Positions 37,252-45,827 of a DNA stretch of 64,000 nucleotides are shown here, piece after piece (within the stretch, counting starts at the first letter, position 1; every line of letters starts with the position of its first letter). Made by a program: the position numbers and the translations under genes. The notes beneath the pieces were generated by a model. The model was not told the DNA's origin. It saw only the letters and a list, made by a program, of their open reading frames with translations, and ran no database searches. The stretch is taken from contig CP015603.1 in assembly GCA_002284855.1 (NCBI GenBank), forward strand, positions 930,001-994,000, given 5' to 3'. The stretch comes from Actinobacteria bacterium IMCC25003 (lineage in GTDB: Bacteria > Actinomycetota > Actinomycetes > Nanopelagicales > Nanopelagicaceae).

Positions 37252-39857
37252 TGGGCAGCATCGTTCCAACTCTTACCGATGCCGACTGAGACATCGAGCG
37301 GTGCACGAAGCGGATATGCCTTACCCATCTGAACGCGTACGAGTTCAGATACTTCATCAATCTCTTTGGTAACAACCTCAAGAATCAATTCATCGTGCAC
37401 CTGTAGCAAAAGGCGCGATGTGTATTTACCTTCAAGGAGTGCGCTCTGCACATTGAGCATCGCCTGCTTGATGATGTCTGCGGCTGACCCTTGAATTGGC
37501 GCATTGAGAGCCATACGCTCGGCCACTTCTCGGCGTTGGCGGTTATCGTGCATAAGATCGGGAAGATAGCGTCGACGCCCCATCACCGTTTCGGTATATC
37601 CAACTTTGCGGGCATCTTCGACAACGGTCTTGAGGTAATCGCGAATTCCTCCGAAGCGTTCGAAGTATCGATCCATCAGATCTTGTGCAGCTGGTGGAGT
37701 CAGATCGAGCTGCGCCGCTAAACCGTAGGAGCTCAAGCCATATGCCAATCCATATGACATCGCCTTTATTTGGCGACGCATCTCTGGATCAACATCTACT
37801 GGTTTCACACCGAAGACTTCAGCAGCCACAGTTGCGTGGAGATCTTCACCAGATTCAAATGCTTTAAGAAGGTGCGCATCGTTTGAAAGGTGAGCCATGA
37901 TGCGCATTTCAATTTGGCTGTAATCGGCAGTCAGAAGTGCGTCATATCCACTTCCAGCTATGAAGCAACCCCGAATTTTGCGCCCTTCTTCTGTGCGTAC
38001 TGGAATATTTTGTAGATTTGGACCTACCGATGAGAGGCGCCCTGTTGCGGCAACAGTCTGTGCAAAGTGGGTATGAATTCGCTTATCTTTCTGAATCTCT
38101 ACAAGCAGTCCTTCGATTGTCGTCGCTAGCTTCTTTGTTTCACGGATTCGAAGCAGCGCAGCTAATAGTGGATGTGAAGTTTTTTCAAAGAGCCAGGTCA
38201 GCGCATCGGCATCTGTGGTGAAACCAGTCTTAATCTTCTTCGTCTTGGGAAGTCCGAGCTCATCGAAGAGAACGACCTGCAACTGCTTTGGAGAACCCAC
38301 ATTAAATTCATGGCCGGCAGCGTCATGGGCAATCTTTGTCTCGCGAGCGACTTCACCATCAAAGAATGTGGCGAGAGTTTCAAGACCCTTCTTATCTACT
38401 GCGATTCCTCGGTTCTCCATCAGCGCCAATAAATCGGCGATAGGAAGTTCTAGCTCTTGATAAAGCTTTGTCAGGCCACGATCGCTCAGCTCTTTAGTGA
38501 GCGAATCGCGAAGTCCGAAGAGAGCGCAGGCTGTAGTGAGCAGGCTCTGCTCTGGTGTGGATTCATCAATCTGACTTCCATCGCCCCAGCGCTCGAGTAA
38601 ATCCTTTACCTCTTGTGAGCGAACCCCAGGATTGACGAGGTATGCAGCAAGAGATGTATCAAAAGTTACCCCCGTAAGACCGTTCTCGCGAGCAATCGCC
38701 TTTGCATCATGAGCAATCTTTTCAACTGCAGGGTTAATGGCCCACTCCCCCATCTCGGAGGAGTGAATAAGAAAGGCAGTCTTCTTATCAAGTGCCACTG
38801 CATAACGATGGAGTCGATCATCGCTGAGTTCGTATGCAAGGGAGATCGGGCCTATGTGCGCCGAAATTTTCTTTGCTATCTCATCAGCTGTCAGCACTGC
38901 TGAATCGATATCTGAACCAAAGAGCGAGAACTCTGGTTCGGAAGTTTTTGCGCTCTTCTTTGCTGAAGCTGTATCTCCGCCTGCAGAGATTACTTTGAGG
39001 CGATCTTTGAGAGTACGAAATTCTAGTTGCTCAAAGAGAGCAGTGAGATCTGTTTCGGTAACACCACCCCAAGCCAGCGCATCAATTGAGAATTCGATAG
39101 GCGCATCATGAATGAGTTGAGTGAGTTCGCGGTTTCTCTTTACATTCTCAATATTGGCGCGTAGTGAATCACCAACTTTTCCGCCTACCTTGTCGGCTTC
39201 TTTAAGTAATTCAGTAAGCGATCCATATTCAACGACCCACTTAGCCGCAGTCTTTTCACCAACGCCAGGGATAGAAGGCAAGTTATCGCTCGGATCGCCA
39301 CGAAGCGCTGCAAAGTCAGGATACTGCTCGGGCGACATTCCATACTTCTCTTGAACCGCATCAGGAGTCATGCGAGACATCTCAGATACTCCACGCTTTG
39401 GATAGAGCACGGTGGTCTGAGAAGTGACTAACTGGAAGCTATCTCGGTCGCCAGTACAGATGAGTACTTCAGCGCCCTCTTTCTCAGCTCGCTTTGTAAT
39501 GGTGGCGATGATGTCATCAGCTTCAAATCCTTCAATTTCAAATTGGCTAATGCCAAATCCCTTCACAAGTTCGTGAAGATAGGACATCTGCGAACGAAAT
39601 TCATCAGGAGTCTTTGCACGATTGGCTTTATATTCGGGAAAAATTTCAGTGCGAAATGTCTTGCGAGAAACATCGAATGCCACAGCTACGTGAGTTGGTT
39701 TCTCATCTTTAAGCAGAGAAATCAGCATGGTGGCGAAGCCATAAATGGCATTGGTATGTTGGCCTTGCGCAGTTGTGAAGTTTTCAGCTGGAAGTGCAAA
39801 AAATGCTCGATACGCCATTGAATGGCCATCAATTAACAGTAAACGCTTCATAGCCAT
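37248..39857 (-). CDS. polA: DNA polymerase I
   Basis: Repair and Okazaki-fragment polymerase with 5'-nuclease. I place the start at ATG 39857 (MAMKRLLLIDGHSMAYRAFFALP), 869 residues; an ATG at 39869 is possible, but TATGAT (39870-39865) ends 7 nt before 39857 and looks like a -10 box. 5'-nuclease domain 1-290 (CTGDRDSFQL, GDPSDNLPSIPGVGEKTA). The middle 3'-exonuclease region (about 300-480) lacks the DxE-type metal residues, so proofreading is probably lost, as in other actinobacteria. The polymerase domain has DYSQIEMRIMAHLS, RRQIKAMSYGLAYG and LLQVHDELILE. Confidence 0.97.
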   Translation of the reverse strand: MAMKRLLLIDGHSMAYRAFFALPAENFTTAQGQHTNAIYGFATMLISLLKDEKPTHVAVAFDVSRKTFRTEIFPEYKANRAKTPDEFRSQMSYLHELVKGFGISQFEIEGFEADDIIATITKRAEKEGAEVLICTGDRDSFQLVTSQTTVLYPKRGVSEMSRMTPDAVQEKYGMSPEQYPDFAALRGDPSDNLPSIPGVGEKTAAKWVVEYGSLTELLKEADKVGGKVGDSLRANIENVKRNRELTQLIHDAPIEFSIDALAWGGVTETDLTALFEQLEFRTLKDRLKVISAGGDTASAKKSAKTSEPEFSLFGSDIDSAVLTADEIAKKISAHIGPISLAYELSDDRLHRYAVALDKKTAFLIHSSEMGEWAINPAVEKIAHDAKAIARENGLTGVTFDTSLAAYLVNPGVRSQEVKDLLERWGDGSQIDESTPEQSLLTTACALFGLRDSLTKELSDRGLTKLYQELELPIADLLALMENRGIAVDKKGLETLATFFDGEVARETKIAHDAAGHEFNVGSPKQLQVVLFDELGLPKTKKIKTGFTTDADALTWLFEKTSHPLLAALLRIRETKKLATTIEGLLVEIQKDKRIHTHFAQTVAATGRLSSVGPNLQNIPVRTEEGRKIRGCFIAGSGYDALLTADYSQIEMRIMAHLSNDAHLLKAFESGEDLHATVAAEVFGVKPVDVDPEMRRQIKAMSYGLAYGLSSYGLAAQLDLTPPAAQDLMDRYFERFGGIRDYLKTVVEDARKVGYTETVMGRRRYLPDLMHDNRQRREVAERMALNAPIQGSAADIIKQAMLNVQSALLEGKYTSRLLLQVHDELILEVVTKEIDEVSELVRVQMGKAYPLRAPLDVSVGIGKSWNDAAH

Positions 39858-39864
39858 GGCGCTC

Positions 39865-39878
39865 ATCATAGATATAAA
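39865..39878. promoter_or_regulatory. Back-to-back -10 boxes for polA (minus) and thioesterase (plus)
   Basis: The 31-nt spacer between the polA ATG (39857) and the thioesterase ATG (39889) must hold both promoters. TATGAT on minus (39870-39865) and TATAAA on plus (39873-39878) are good -10 boxes placed so that each transcript would begin at or within about 4 nt of its start codon. Neither gene has a Shine-Dalgarno sequence at the chosen start. Confidence 0.4.
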
Positions 39879-39888
39879 CTCATCTACT

Positions 39889-40296
39889 ATGACCGAACCT
39901 GATTACCTAGCAATTATTAAAGAGCGTGGCCAAGGAGCCCTTGATATCAAGATGGGTATCGAGATGCTTGAAGTTTCGCCTCAACGCTTGGTTGCTCGCA
40001 TGCCCGTTGAAGGCAATACCCAACCCATAGGACTTCTCCATGGTGGGGCAAATGTGGTTCTCGCTGAATCTCTCGGTTCAATTGGAACTCAGCTGCACGC
40101 AGGTCCGGATCGCAAGATTGTTGGCGTCGATATCAACGCTACCCACCATAAATCCGCAACCAGCGGTTATGTCACTGCTGTCGCGACTCCTATCTCATTG
40201 GGTCGCACACTCTGTGTCTACGAGATCGTAATAACAAACGAGGCAGGTCAGCGAACATGTACTGCTCGCATAACCTGCCTCATTCTTAATCCGTAG
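39889..40296 (+). CDS. PaaI-type hotdog-fold acyl-CoA thioesterase
   Basis: 135 residues from ATG 39889 (MTEPDYLAIIKERGQGALD). The hotdog motif LLHGGANVVLAESLGSIG (about 43-60) contains the HGG signature and the catalytic acidic residue Glu in AESLGS. VGVDINATHHKSATSGYVTA is the following strand pair. Expected to hydrolyse an aromatic or medium-chain acyl-CoA, such as a 1,4-dihydroxy-2-naphthoyl-CoA or phenylacetyl-CoA type substrate; the real substrate is unknown. Divergent from polA, and convergent with the liv genes across 8 nt. Confidence 0.88.
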   Translation: MTEPDYLAIIKERGQGALDIKMGIEMLEVSPQRLVARMPVEGNTQPIGLLHGGANVVLAESLGSIGTQLHAGPDRKIVGVDINATHHKSATSGYVTAVATPISLGRTLCVYEIVITNEAGQRTCTARITCLILNP

Positions 40297-40304
40297 CTAT
40301 TTAA

Positions 40305-41024
40305 TTAATGTGCACCTGTTCCAAGGTAAGCTTCACGAACAGCCGGATCATTGAGAAGATCAGCAGCTGCCGCCTCTTTTGTTACATTTCCAGTCTCTAG
40401 AATGTAGGCACGATGTGCGCGTTGTAGCGCTTGCTGTGCATTCTGTTCAACTAAGAGAATAGTGACGCCTTGCTTATTGATCTCAGTGATGATGCGGAAG
40501 ATATTGGCAATCATCTGAGGTGCAAGACCCATTGAAGGTTCATCGAGCAATAAGACCTTTGGACGTGCCATCAAAGCGCGACCCATTGCAAGCATCTGCT
40601 GTTCTCCACCTGAGAGAGTTCCGCCAGCTTGTGATGCACGTTCCTTTAGACGAGGAAATAAGGTGTAGACGCGATCAAGATCTTCATCCATTTCATTCTT
40701 ACGATCTTTGCGATTGAACTTTCCCATTTCTAGGTTCTCAAGAACTGTCATACCAGGAAAGATTCCGCGGCCTTCAGGAACTTGAGAGATACCGAGATCT
40801 ACGCGCTCATGCGCAGGGATCTTGTTGATATCTTGGCCATCGAAGTTGATTGATCCACTTGAGACGGGACGAAGGCCAGAAATTGTCTTGAGGATTGTGG
40901 TCTTTCCAGCGCCGTTTGCCCCAATAAGTGTGACGATTTCACCTTCGTTGACGACAACAGATACGCCCTTAATGGCTTCAATCTTGCCGTAGTGAACGCG
41001 AAGATCTTTTATTTCAAGACGCAT
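40305..41024 (-). CDS. livF: Branched-chain amino acid ABC transporter ATPase LivF
   Basis: One of two cytoplasmic ATPases of the HAAT-family importer. 239 residues. Walker A GANGAGKTT (34-42), signature LSGGEQQMLAMGRAL, Walker B VLLLDEPSMGLAP. The start (LEIKDLRVHYGKIEAIKGVS) and MGLAP after Walker B are LivF-type. Overlaps livG by 11 nt. Last gene of livK-H-M-G-F. Confidence 0.95.
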   Translation of the reverse strand: MRLEIKDLRVHYGKIEAIKGVSVVVNEGEIVTLIGANGAGKTTILKTISGLRPVSSGSINFDGQDINKIPAHERVDLGISQVPEGRGIFPGMTVLENLEMGKFNRKDRKNEMDEDLDRVYTLFPRLKERASQAGGTLSGGEQQMLAMGRALMARPKVLLLDEPSMGLAPQMIANIFRIITEINKQGVTILLVEQNAQQALQRAHRAYILETGNVTKEAAAADLLNDPAVREAYLGTGAH

Positions 41025-41790
41025 CTGCTGGCACTCCTAGGTAAGCCTCGATAACTCGAGGGTCGTTTTGGACCACTGCTGGAAGATCATCTGCAATCTT
41101 CTGACCGAAGTCGAGAACTGCAACGCGATCAGAGATTCCCATGATGAGCGACATATCGTGCTCGATGAGAAGAACTGTGTAGCCCTTATCGCGAATCTTC
41201 TTGATGAGATTTGCAAGCTCTACCTTTTCAGCAGGGTTAAATCCTGCAGCGGGTTCATCGAGAAGCAAGAGCTCTGGCTCTGTTCCAAGCGCACGAGCGA
41301 TTTCAAGGCGGCGCTGATCTCCATAAGGAAGATTCTTGGCAAGCTGATCGGCGCGGTGTTCGATACCCATAAGCGCGAGGAGATCATATGCACGAGCCTT
41401 GCTCTCCTTCTCTTCACGACGATTGAGTGGAGTTCCAATCAAAGCGCGAAGCAGTCCTGTCTTCTTATGAACATCGGTTGCGGTAATGACATTTTCAAGA
41501 GCAGTCATATCTCCAAAGAGACGAACGTTCTGGAATGTGCGCGCCAGACCTGCCTTGGTTACCTGGTGGCGCTTGAGGCCTGCAAGGTTTACGCCCTTAA
41601 AGGTAATTTCGCCAGAAGTTACTGGGTAGACACCAGTGACCACATTGAAGACAGTTGTCTTTCCAGCGCCGTTTGGTCCAATGAGTGCGCAGATCTCGCC
41701 GCGGTTAACATGGAAGTTAACTTCGTTGAGAGCTGTAACTCCACCAAACTTGATGGTGACGTTCTTGAGTTCGAGAAGTTTCTCAGACAT
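41014..41790 (-). CDS. livG: Branched-chain amino acid ABC transporter ATPase LivG
   Basis: Second ATPase of the importer. 258 residues. Walker A GPNGAGKTT (38-46), LARTFQNVRLFGDMTALENV, signature segment LPYGDQRRLEIARAL (the degenerate YGDQRR typical of LivG) and Walker B LLLLDEPAAGFNP. Overlaps livM by 1 nt and livF by 11 nt. Confidence 0.95.
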   Translation of the reverse strand: MSEKLLELKNVTIKFGGVTALNEVNFHVNRGEICALIGPNGAGKTTVFNVVTGVYPVTSGEITFKGVNLAGLKRHQVTKAGLARTFQNVRLFGDMTALENVITATDVHKKTGLLRALIGTPLNRREEKESKARAYDLLALMGIEHRADQLAKNLPYGDQRRLEIARALGTEPELLLLDEPAAGFNPAEKVELANLIKKIRDKGYTVLLIEHDMSLIMGISDRVAVLDFGQKIADDLPAVVQNDPRVIEAYLGVPADAS

Positions 41791-42836
41791 TACTTTGCAC
41801 CCTTCTCTGTAATCTTTTCACGCTTCTTACGAGGCAAGAGGCCGTCTGGACGCATATTCATCATGATGATCAAGACAAGTCCAAAGACGAGTTGGCGAGC
41901 ATCTGAGATAAATCGAATACGCTCTGGAAGATAGGCAAGGAGCGCGGCTCCAAGTGCTACGCCCCAGATATTTCCGATTCCACCAAATACAACACAAGCA
42001 AGAATCAAGATTGAAACATCGAACTTAAACATATCGGGTGAGATAACTGCGACCTTAGATGCGTAGAGAACACCAGCAGCACCGCCTACTGCTGCACCGA
42101 TCACGAATGACCAGAGCTTGTAGACGAGAGTATTGACGCCCATAAGCGCTGCCACATCTTCATCTTGGCGGATTGCTTCCCATGCACGTCCTGGGCGTCG
42201 CACTGTGAAGCGACGAACCATCCAGATGACAAGAAGAATCATGAAAAATACCAACCAGAAATATGTCTCTGGGTGCATCAAGTCAAAGTGAAGACCGAGG
42301 AAAGATGGTGGATTGGTAATTCCAGGAATTCCATTTGCTCCGCCAGTTACTGAGAGGTTGATCGCAACGATACGTACGATTTCACCGAATCCGAGAGTGA
42401 TGATTGCTAGGTAGTCACCACGAAGACGGAGCGCAGGCAGACCGAGGATTACTCCTGCGACCATCGCAAATGCGATTCCGAATGGCATAACTTCCCATGT
42501 ATTCCAACCATAGAGAGTGGAGAGAATTCCTTGGGTGTAGGCACCAATTGCAAAGAAGGCAACGTAACCAAGATCGAGAAGACCTGATTTACCAACAACA
42601 ATATTGAGACCAAGTGCCATCATGATGAACATGCCAACTGGGTAGACCAATACGTTCTGGAATGAAGTAATTGGTGTGTTGAGGAAGCTGGTTGGGCCCC
42701 ATGACGCAGCGAATGGCATGAGTCCGATGAGGACGATAACTGCAATGACAAATATTGTACGGACTGGTCGTGACCAGCCAGCCCAGATCTGTGCACCTTT
42801 ATCGCGAAGGTTGAATGAAGTTAAGTTAGCCATCAT
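41790..42836 (-). CDS. livM: Branched-chain amino acid ABC transporter permease LivM
   Basis: Membrane subunit of the importer, 348 residues with about ten hydrophobic segments. Family landmarks: GLNIVVGKSGLLDLGYVAFFAIGAYTQG, LRLRGDYLAIITLGFGEIVRI and GVNTLVYKLWSFVIGAAVGGAAGVLYAS, GGIGNIWGVALGAALL. The C-terminus is basic and cytoplasmic (LLPRKKREKITEKGAK). Overlaps livH by 4 nt. Confidence 0.95.
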   Translation of the reverse strand: MMANLTSFNLRDKGAQIWAGWSRPVRTIFVIAVIVLIGLMPFAASWGPTSFLNTPITSFQNVLVYPVGMFIMMALGLNIVVGKSGLLDLGYVAFFAIGAYTQGILSTLYGWNTWEVMPFGIAFAMVAGVILGLPALRLRGDYLAIITLGFGEIVRIVAINLSVTGGANGIPGITNPPSFLGLHFDLMHPETYFWLVFFMILLVIWMVRRFTVRRPGRAWEAIRQDEDVAALMGVNTLVYKLWSFVIGAAVGGAAGVLYASKVAVISPDMFKFDVSILILACVVFGGIGNIWGVALGAALLAYLPERIRFISDARQLVFGLVLIIMMNMRPDGLLPRKKREKITEKGAK

Positions 42837-43786
42837 GTCCTCGTCTGCTGTACGGCTTCACCGAAGAGGCCGTTTGGTTTGAATAGGAGTACGACTACAA
42901 GCACTGTAAAGACAGTCACTGCCTTCCACTGTGAACCGAGCATCGCTGACGCGAATTGCTCGAGCATACCGAGTGCGATTCCGCCGTAGAAAGCACCGCG
43001 TAGGTTTCCAATACCTCCGAGAACCGCTGCTGTAAATGCAGCGATACCCATATTGAATCCCACGTTGAAGACGGTATTTTCATAGACGGTTGTGTAGATA
43101 AATGCTGCTGCGCCAGTGGTGAGACCGCCAATGCAGAAAGTTAAGGTAATAACGCGGTTGATATTGATGCCCATCAACTTTGAGTTCTCTTCAGACATCG
43201 AGACTGCACGAATTGATTTTCCAAGGCGTGATTTGGTGACGAAGCGGTCAAGAACGACGAAGATGATGATTGGAACGACAATCGCCATCATGGTATCGAT
43301 GCGGAAATTCGCACCATGGAATTGACCGAAGCTCCACTTGTCGAGCAGACGCGGAGTTGTCATTGGGCGAGAGATAGTGATGATGCGCATACCTTCAAGA
43401 AGTGCGATAGAGACACCAATGGCCGAGATGAGTGAGGCGAGACGGTTAGCGCCCCGAGCACGAAGACGACGGTAAGCAACAAGTTCAACAAGCATCGCGA
43501 TCAATGCGCAGGCAATCATTGCTCCAACGAAAACTAGGAACAAGGTCCAAATCAATTTGGCTCCGTGAAGCGATGGTGAGTTGGTCGCATAGCCGAGAAC
43601 GTGCACTTCGAGATAGAGAGTGGCAAAGGTTCCGATCATAAATACTTCGGAGTTTGCAAAGTTAATCAGTCTCAAAACTCCGTACACCATCGTGTACCCG
43701 AGCGAGACAAGCGCATAAATAAGACCCAGAGCGAGCCCTTGCAGAACAAGGCTCCAGAACTGAGTCGTGATTACTGAAAAATTCAT
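42833..43786 (-). CDS. livH: Branched-chain amino acid ABC transporter permease LivH
   Basis: Partner permease. Start ATG 43786 (MNFSVITTQFWSLVLQGLALG), 317 residues; a longer reading to 43855 would run into the hairpin behind livK and is rejected. Contains the LivH landmarks GLALGLIYALVSLGYTMVYGVLRLINFANSEVFMIG, MSEENSKLMGININRVITLTF and GGIGNLRGAFYGGIALG. Follows livK after a spacer with a very stable hairpin. Confidence 0.95.
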   Translation of the reverse strand: MNFSVITTQFWSLVLQGLALGLIYALVSLGYTMVYGVLRLINFANSEVFMIGTFATLYLEVHVLGYATNSPSLHGAKLIWTLFLVFVGAMIACALIAMLVELVAYRRLRARGANRLASLISAIGVSIALLEGMRIITISRPMTTPRLLDKWSFGQFHGANFRIDTMMAIVVPIIIFVVLDRFVTKSRLGKSIRAVSMSEENSKLMGININRVITLTFCIGGLTTGAAAFIYTTVYENTVFNVGFNMGIAAFTAAVLGGIGNLRGAFYGGIALGMLEQFASAMLGSQWKAVTVFTVLVVVLLFKPNGLFGEAVQQTRT

Positions 43787-43821
43787 ATCAACCGATCTGT
43801 TGAGGTGAAGAGTGTTATGAA

Positions 43822-43855
43822 GTGTGGCCACTTCCCCGAAGGGAAGTGGCCACAC
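43822..43855 (-). terminator. 15-bp UUCG hairpin between livK and livH
   Basis: GTGTGGCCACTTCCC pairs perfectly with GGGAAGTGGCCACAC. On the minus-strand RNA the loop is UUCG closed by a C-G pair, an especially stable tetraloop. No T-run follows (TTCATAACACTC). It starts 57 nt after livK. It probably acts as a partial terminator and 3'-end protector, letting the binding protein be made in excess over the permeases, as in other binding-protein transporters. Confidence 0.85.
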
Positions 43856-43912
43856 CTTTAAAACATATGTATTGCTACATATTTACTGCGTTACTTCTGG
43901 AATCAGAGCGAA

Positions 43913-45067
43913 TTAAGCAACTGAGTCGTAGACGATAACGCCGTTCTTTACAAGGTAACCACCGACTGGAGCTCCACCAATGATGTCGCCGTAACGGTCG
44001 AACTTGATGGTTTCTCCGCCTGCACCTGTCCATGAACCGTTTGTTACGCAGAGCTGGATCGCTGAACGAGTCAACGCGCCCTTTGTGATGCAGTCAAGGA
44101 AGATGTTAGTTGCGTTGTATGCAGTTGTTGAGTAAAGACCAGGAACCTTAACTCCTGTGATCTTTGTGAAGTCAGCAAGCTGCGCCTTTGAAAGGATTGA
44201 ATCGAATGGGACGTCAGCTGCTGTGAGACGAACACCTTCTGCTGCCTTGCCTGCGAGGCCTGGGAAGTCAGATGTGTTTGTTCCATCGCCTGATGCCAAG
44301 ATACCTGTGTATCCACCATCGCGAAGTGCCTTGAAGAGCTTCGCTGCATCTGTGGTGTAACCACCGTAGATAACAACGTTAGCGCCTGAAGCCTTGACCT
44401 TTGATGCTACTGATGTGTAGTCAGCTGTTCCCTTTGGAACAGAGTCTGTACCGACAACAGTTCCGAGCTTCTTAGCTGTTGGGAGTGTTCCCTTAGCAAG
44501 AGGTCCGCCGTATGTTGTCATGTCATCGATTACGTAGAACTTAGGAGCTGTAACGCCCTTAGCTGCGTAACGTGCAAGTGCTGGTGCCTGGAATCCATCG
44601 TGTGCAACGACGCGGTGGAAGATTGGGAATCCACGATCTGGAGCCTTTGGATTTGTAAGTGATACAGCAGATGCTGATGGAGCGATCATTGTCAGACCAG
44701 CTGCCTTGTAAGCAGGGAATGAGTTACGAGCTTCACCTGAACATGATGTTCCGATAACGCCGATGATTGCCTTGTTTGCAGCAACACCAGGAGCGATGTT
44801 TGCAGCAACTGTTCCGTCGCACTGTGAGTCAGCCTTAACGAGTTCAACCTTTACGGCTGGGTTCTTCGCATTGTAAAGAGCGATTGCGTAGATCGCGCCT
44901 GGAATCTGATCCTGGCCGAGCTGTGCATCTCCACCTGTAAGTGGGCCCTGGAATGCGAGGGTTACTGATTTCTTAGCAGCAGCTGATGCTGGTGATGTAG
45001 CAACTACGCCAAGGGCGAGAGTTGCTGCAGCAGCAATAGCGAGACCGCTTACGATCTTCTTATTCAT
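43913..45067 (-). CDS. livK: Branched-chain amino acid ABC transporter substrate-binding protein
   Basis: Extracytoplasmic receptor of the importer. Start ATG 45067, preceded by AGGAAGG; 384 residues. A clear signal peptide: KK, hydrophobic core IVSGLAIAAAATLALGVVA, and an AxA cleavage site near SPASAAA (about 27-31). It lacks a lipobox Cys, so it is not an obvious lipoprotein. Peripla_BP_6 fold: FQGPLTGGDAQLGQDQIPG, GVIGTSCSGEARNSFPAYKAAGLTMIAPSAS, and YAAKGVTAPKFYVIDDMTTYGGPLA. First gene of the liv operon; ligand is inferred from the neighbours. Confidence 0.93.
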   Translation of the reverse strand: MNKKIVSGLAIAAAATLALGVVATSPASAAAKKSVTLAFQGPLTGGDAQLGQDQIPGAIYAIALYNAKNPAVKVELVKADSQCDGTVAANIAPGVAANKAIIGVIGTSCSGEARNSFPAYKAAGLTMIAPSASAVSLTNPKAPDRGFPIFHRVVAHDGFQAPALARYAAKGVTAPKFYVIDDMTTYGGPLAKGTLPTAKKLGTVVGTDSVPKGTADYTSVASKVKASGANVVIYGGYTTDAAKLFKALRDGGYTGILASGDGTNTSDFPGLAGKAAEGVRLTAADVPFDSILSKAQLADFTKITGVKVPGLYSTTAYNATNIFLDCITKGALTRSAIQLCVTNGSWTGAGGETIKFDRYGDIIGGAPVGGYLVKNGVIVYDSVA

Positions 45068-45118
45068 GTATTGCCTTCCTGTTTTTTCTTGCTTGTGTCC
45101 CGGGACAGGGAGGTGTGA

Positions 45119-45148
45119 AGCGTAATGCTCAACCCACGCTTGAGACAA
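45119..45148 (-). promoter_or_regulatory. Candidate livK promoter
   Basis: TTGTCT (45148-45143), 18-nt spacer, TACGCT (45124-45119). One of the two repeat boxes (45129-45142) fills the spacer. The leader, about 45 nt, contains a perfect 12-bp palindrome TGTCCCGGGACA (45096-45107). Confidence 0.35.
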
Positions 45149-45174
45149 GGCGGAAGGGGTTCAAATCACGCGTG
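45129..45174. repeat. Imperfect 14-bp direct repeat at the livK promoter
   Basis: On the minus strand CACGCGTGATTTGA (45174-45161) and CAAGCGTGGGTTGA (45142-45129) match at 11 of 14 positions and start 32 bp apart, about three helical turns. One copy lies upstream of the candidate -35 and the other between -35 and -10, as expected for repressor sites. Confidence 0.5.
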
Positions 45175-45201
45175 GGAGGTTACTTTTTGATTACGAATTG
45201 A

Positions 45202-45228
45202 AGGCTTTGGCGCGATGGCCAAAGGCCT
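45202..45228 (-). terminator. Hairpin at the end of the ANTAR regulator gene
   Basis: AGGCTTTGGC (45202-45211) and GCCAAAGGCCT (45218-45228) pair with one bulged C and a 6-nt loop, beginning in the regulator stop codon. The T-tract after it is weak (TTCAATTCG), so termination efficiency is uncertain. The hexaloop lacks the A1/G4 pattern of ANTAR target hairpins. Confidence 0.5.
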
Positions 45229-45826
45229 ATTTATCGAGGGCTGCCTCAGGGGAAATGACCGCGTGAGCGACCTCTTTCATCGTCAATCGACGGTCCATGG
45301 CAGCTCGCTGAATCCAAGAAAAAGCCTCAGGTTCTGAGAGATTGAGAGCCTTCATCAAGATTCCCTTGGCGCGATCGATGATCTTGCGAGTTTCCAGACG
45401 TTCGTGGAGATCGGCCACTTCTTCGGCAAGTGATTTCATCTGAGTATGGCGACTAATAGCAATTTCAATTGCTGGGACAAGGTCGCCGATCGTAAATGGC
45501 TTCACGACATATGCCATGACGCCAGCATCGCGTGCTCGATCAACGAGTTCTTTCTGACTAAACGCTGTCAACATTAAGACTGGAGCAATCGAAATAATTT
45601 TCTCAGCCGCTGAAATTCCATCGAGGACCGGCATCTTCACATCGAGGATTGCTAAATCTGGTTGATGTTCAGTTGCGAGTGCAATTGCTTCTTCGCCATT
45701 AGTTGCTTGCGCCACAACTGTGTATCCAGCTTCTTGCAACATTTCGACGAGGTCCATGCGAATAAGAGCTTCATCCTCGGCGACAAGGATGCGCACTGGC
45801 GCGCCTTGCTTGGCTTCGTTGCTCAT
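45227..45826 (-). CDS. ANTAR-domain response regulator (PdtaR-like)
   Basis: Two-component regulator that acts on RNA by binding hairpins to prevent termination. 199 residues. Receiver domain with acidic pocket around Glu17-Asp18, phospho-acceptor Asp62 in ILDVKMPVLDG, Thr87 and Lys109 (VVKPF); ANTAR domain about 135-190 with RKIIDRAKGILMKALNLSEPEAFSWIQRAAMDRR. No sensor kinase is nearby. The ATG (45826) begins 1 nt after the 3' end of the upstream tRNA, and the only GAGG before it lies inside the tRNA acceptor stem. A GTG at 45796 with upstream AAGG is a possible alternative start, which would begin at VRILVAEDE. Confidence 0.93.
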   Translation of the reverse strand: MSNEAKQGAPVRILVAEDEALIRMDLVEMLQEAGYTVVAQATNGEEAIALATEHQPDLAILDVKMPVLDGISAAEKIISIAPVLMLTAFSQKELVDRARDAGVMAYVVKPFTIGDLVPAIEIAISRHTQMKSLAEEVADLHERLETRKIIDRAKGILMKALNLSEPEAFSWIQRAAMDRRLTMKEVAHAVISPEAALDK

Positions 45827-45827
45827 G

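Noticed and set aside
41068-41934. 288-residue open frame on plus opposite livG and livM
   Set aside because: It is antisense to two clear ABC transporter genes, has no family-like motif and no ribosome binding site; long antisense frames are expected from the codon usage here.
43787-43855. Longer livH starting at 43855
   Set aside because: It would begin inside the 15-bp hairpin and add residues unlike other LivH proteins; MNFSVITTQFW at 43786 is the natural start.
45202-45228. ANTAR target hairpin near the ANTAR regulator
   Set aside because: The hairpin has a hexaloop, but its sequence (CATCGC on the RNA) lacks A at position 1 and G at position 4, and no second paired hairpin follows. 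It is better read as the regulator gene's terminator.
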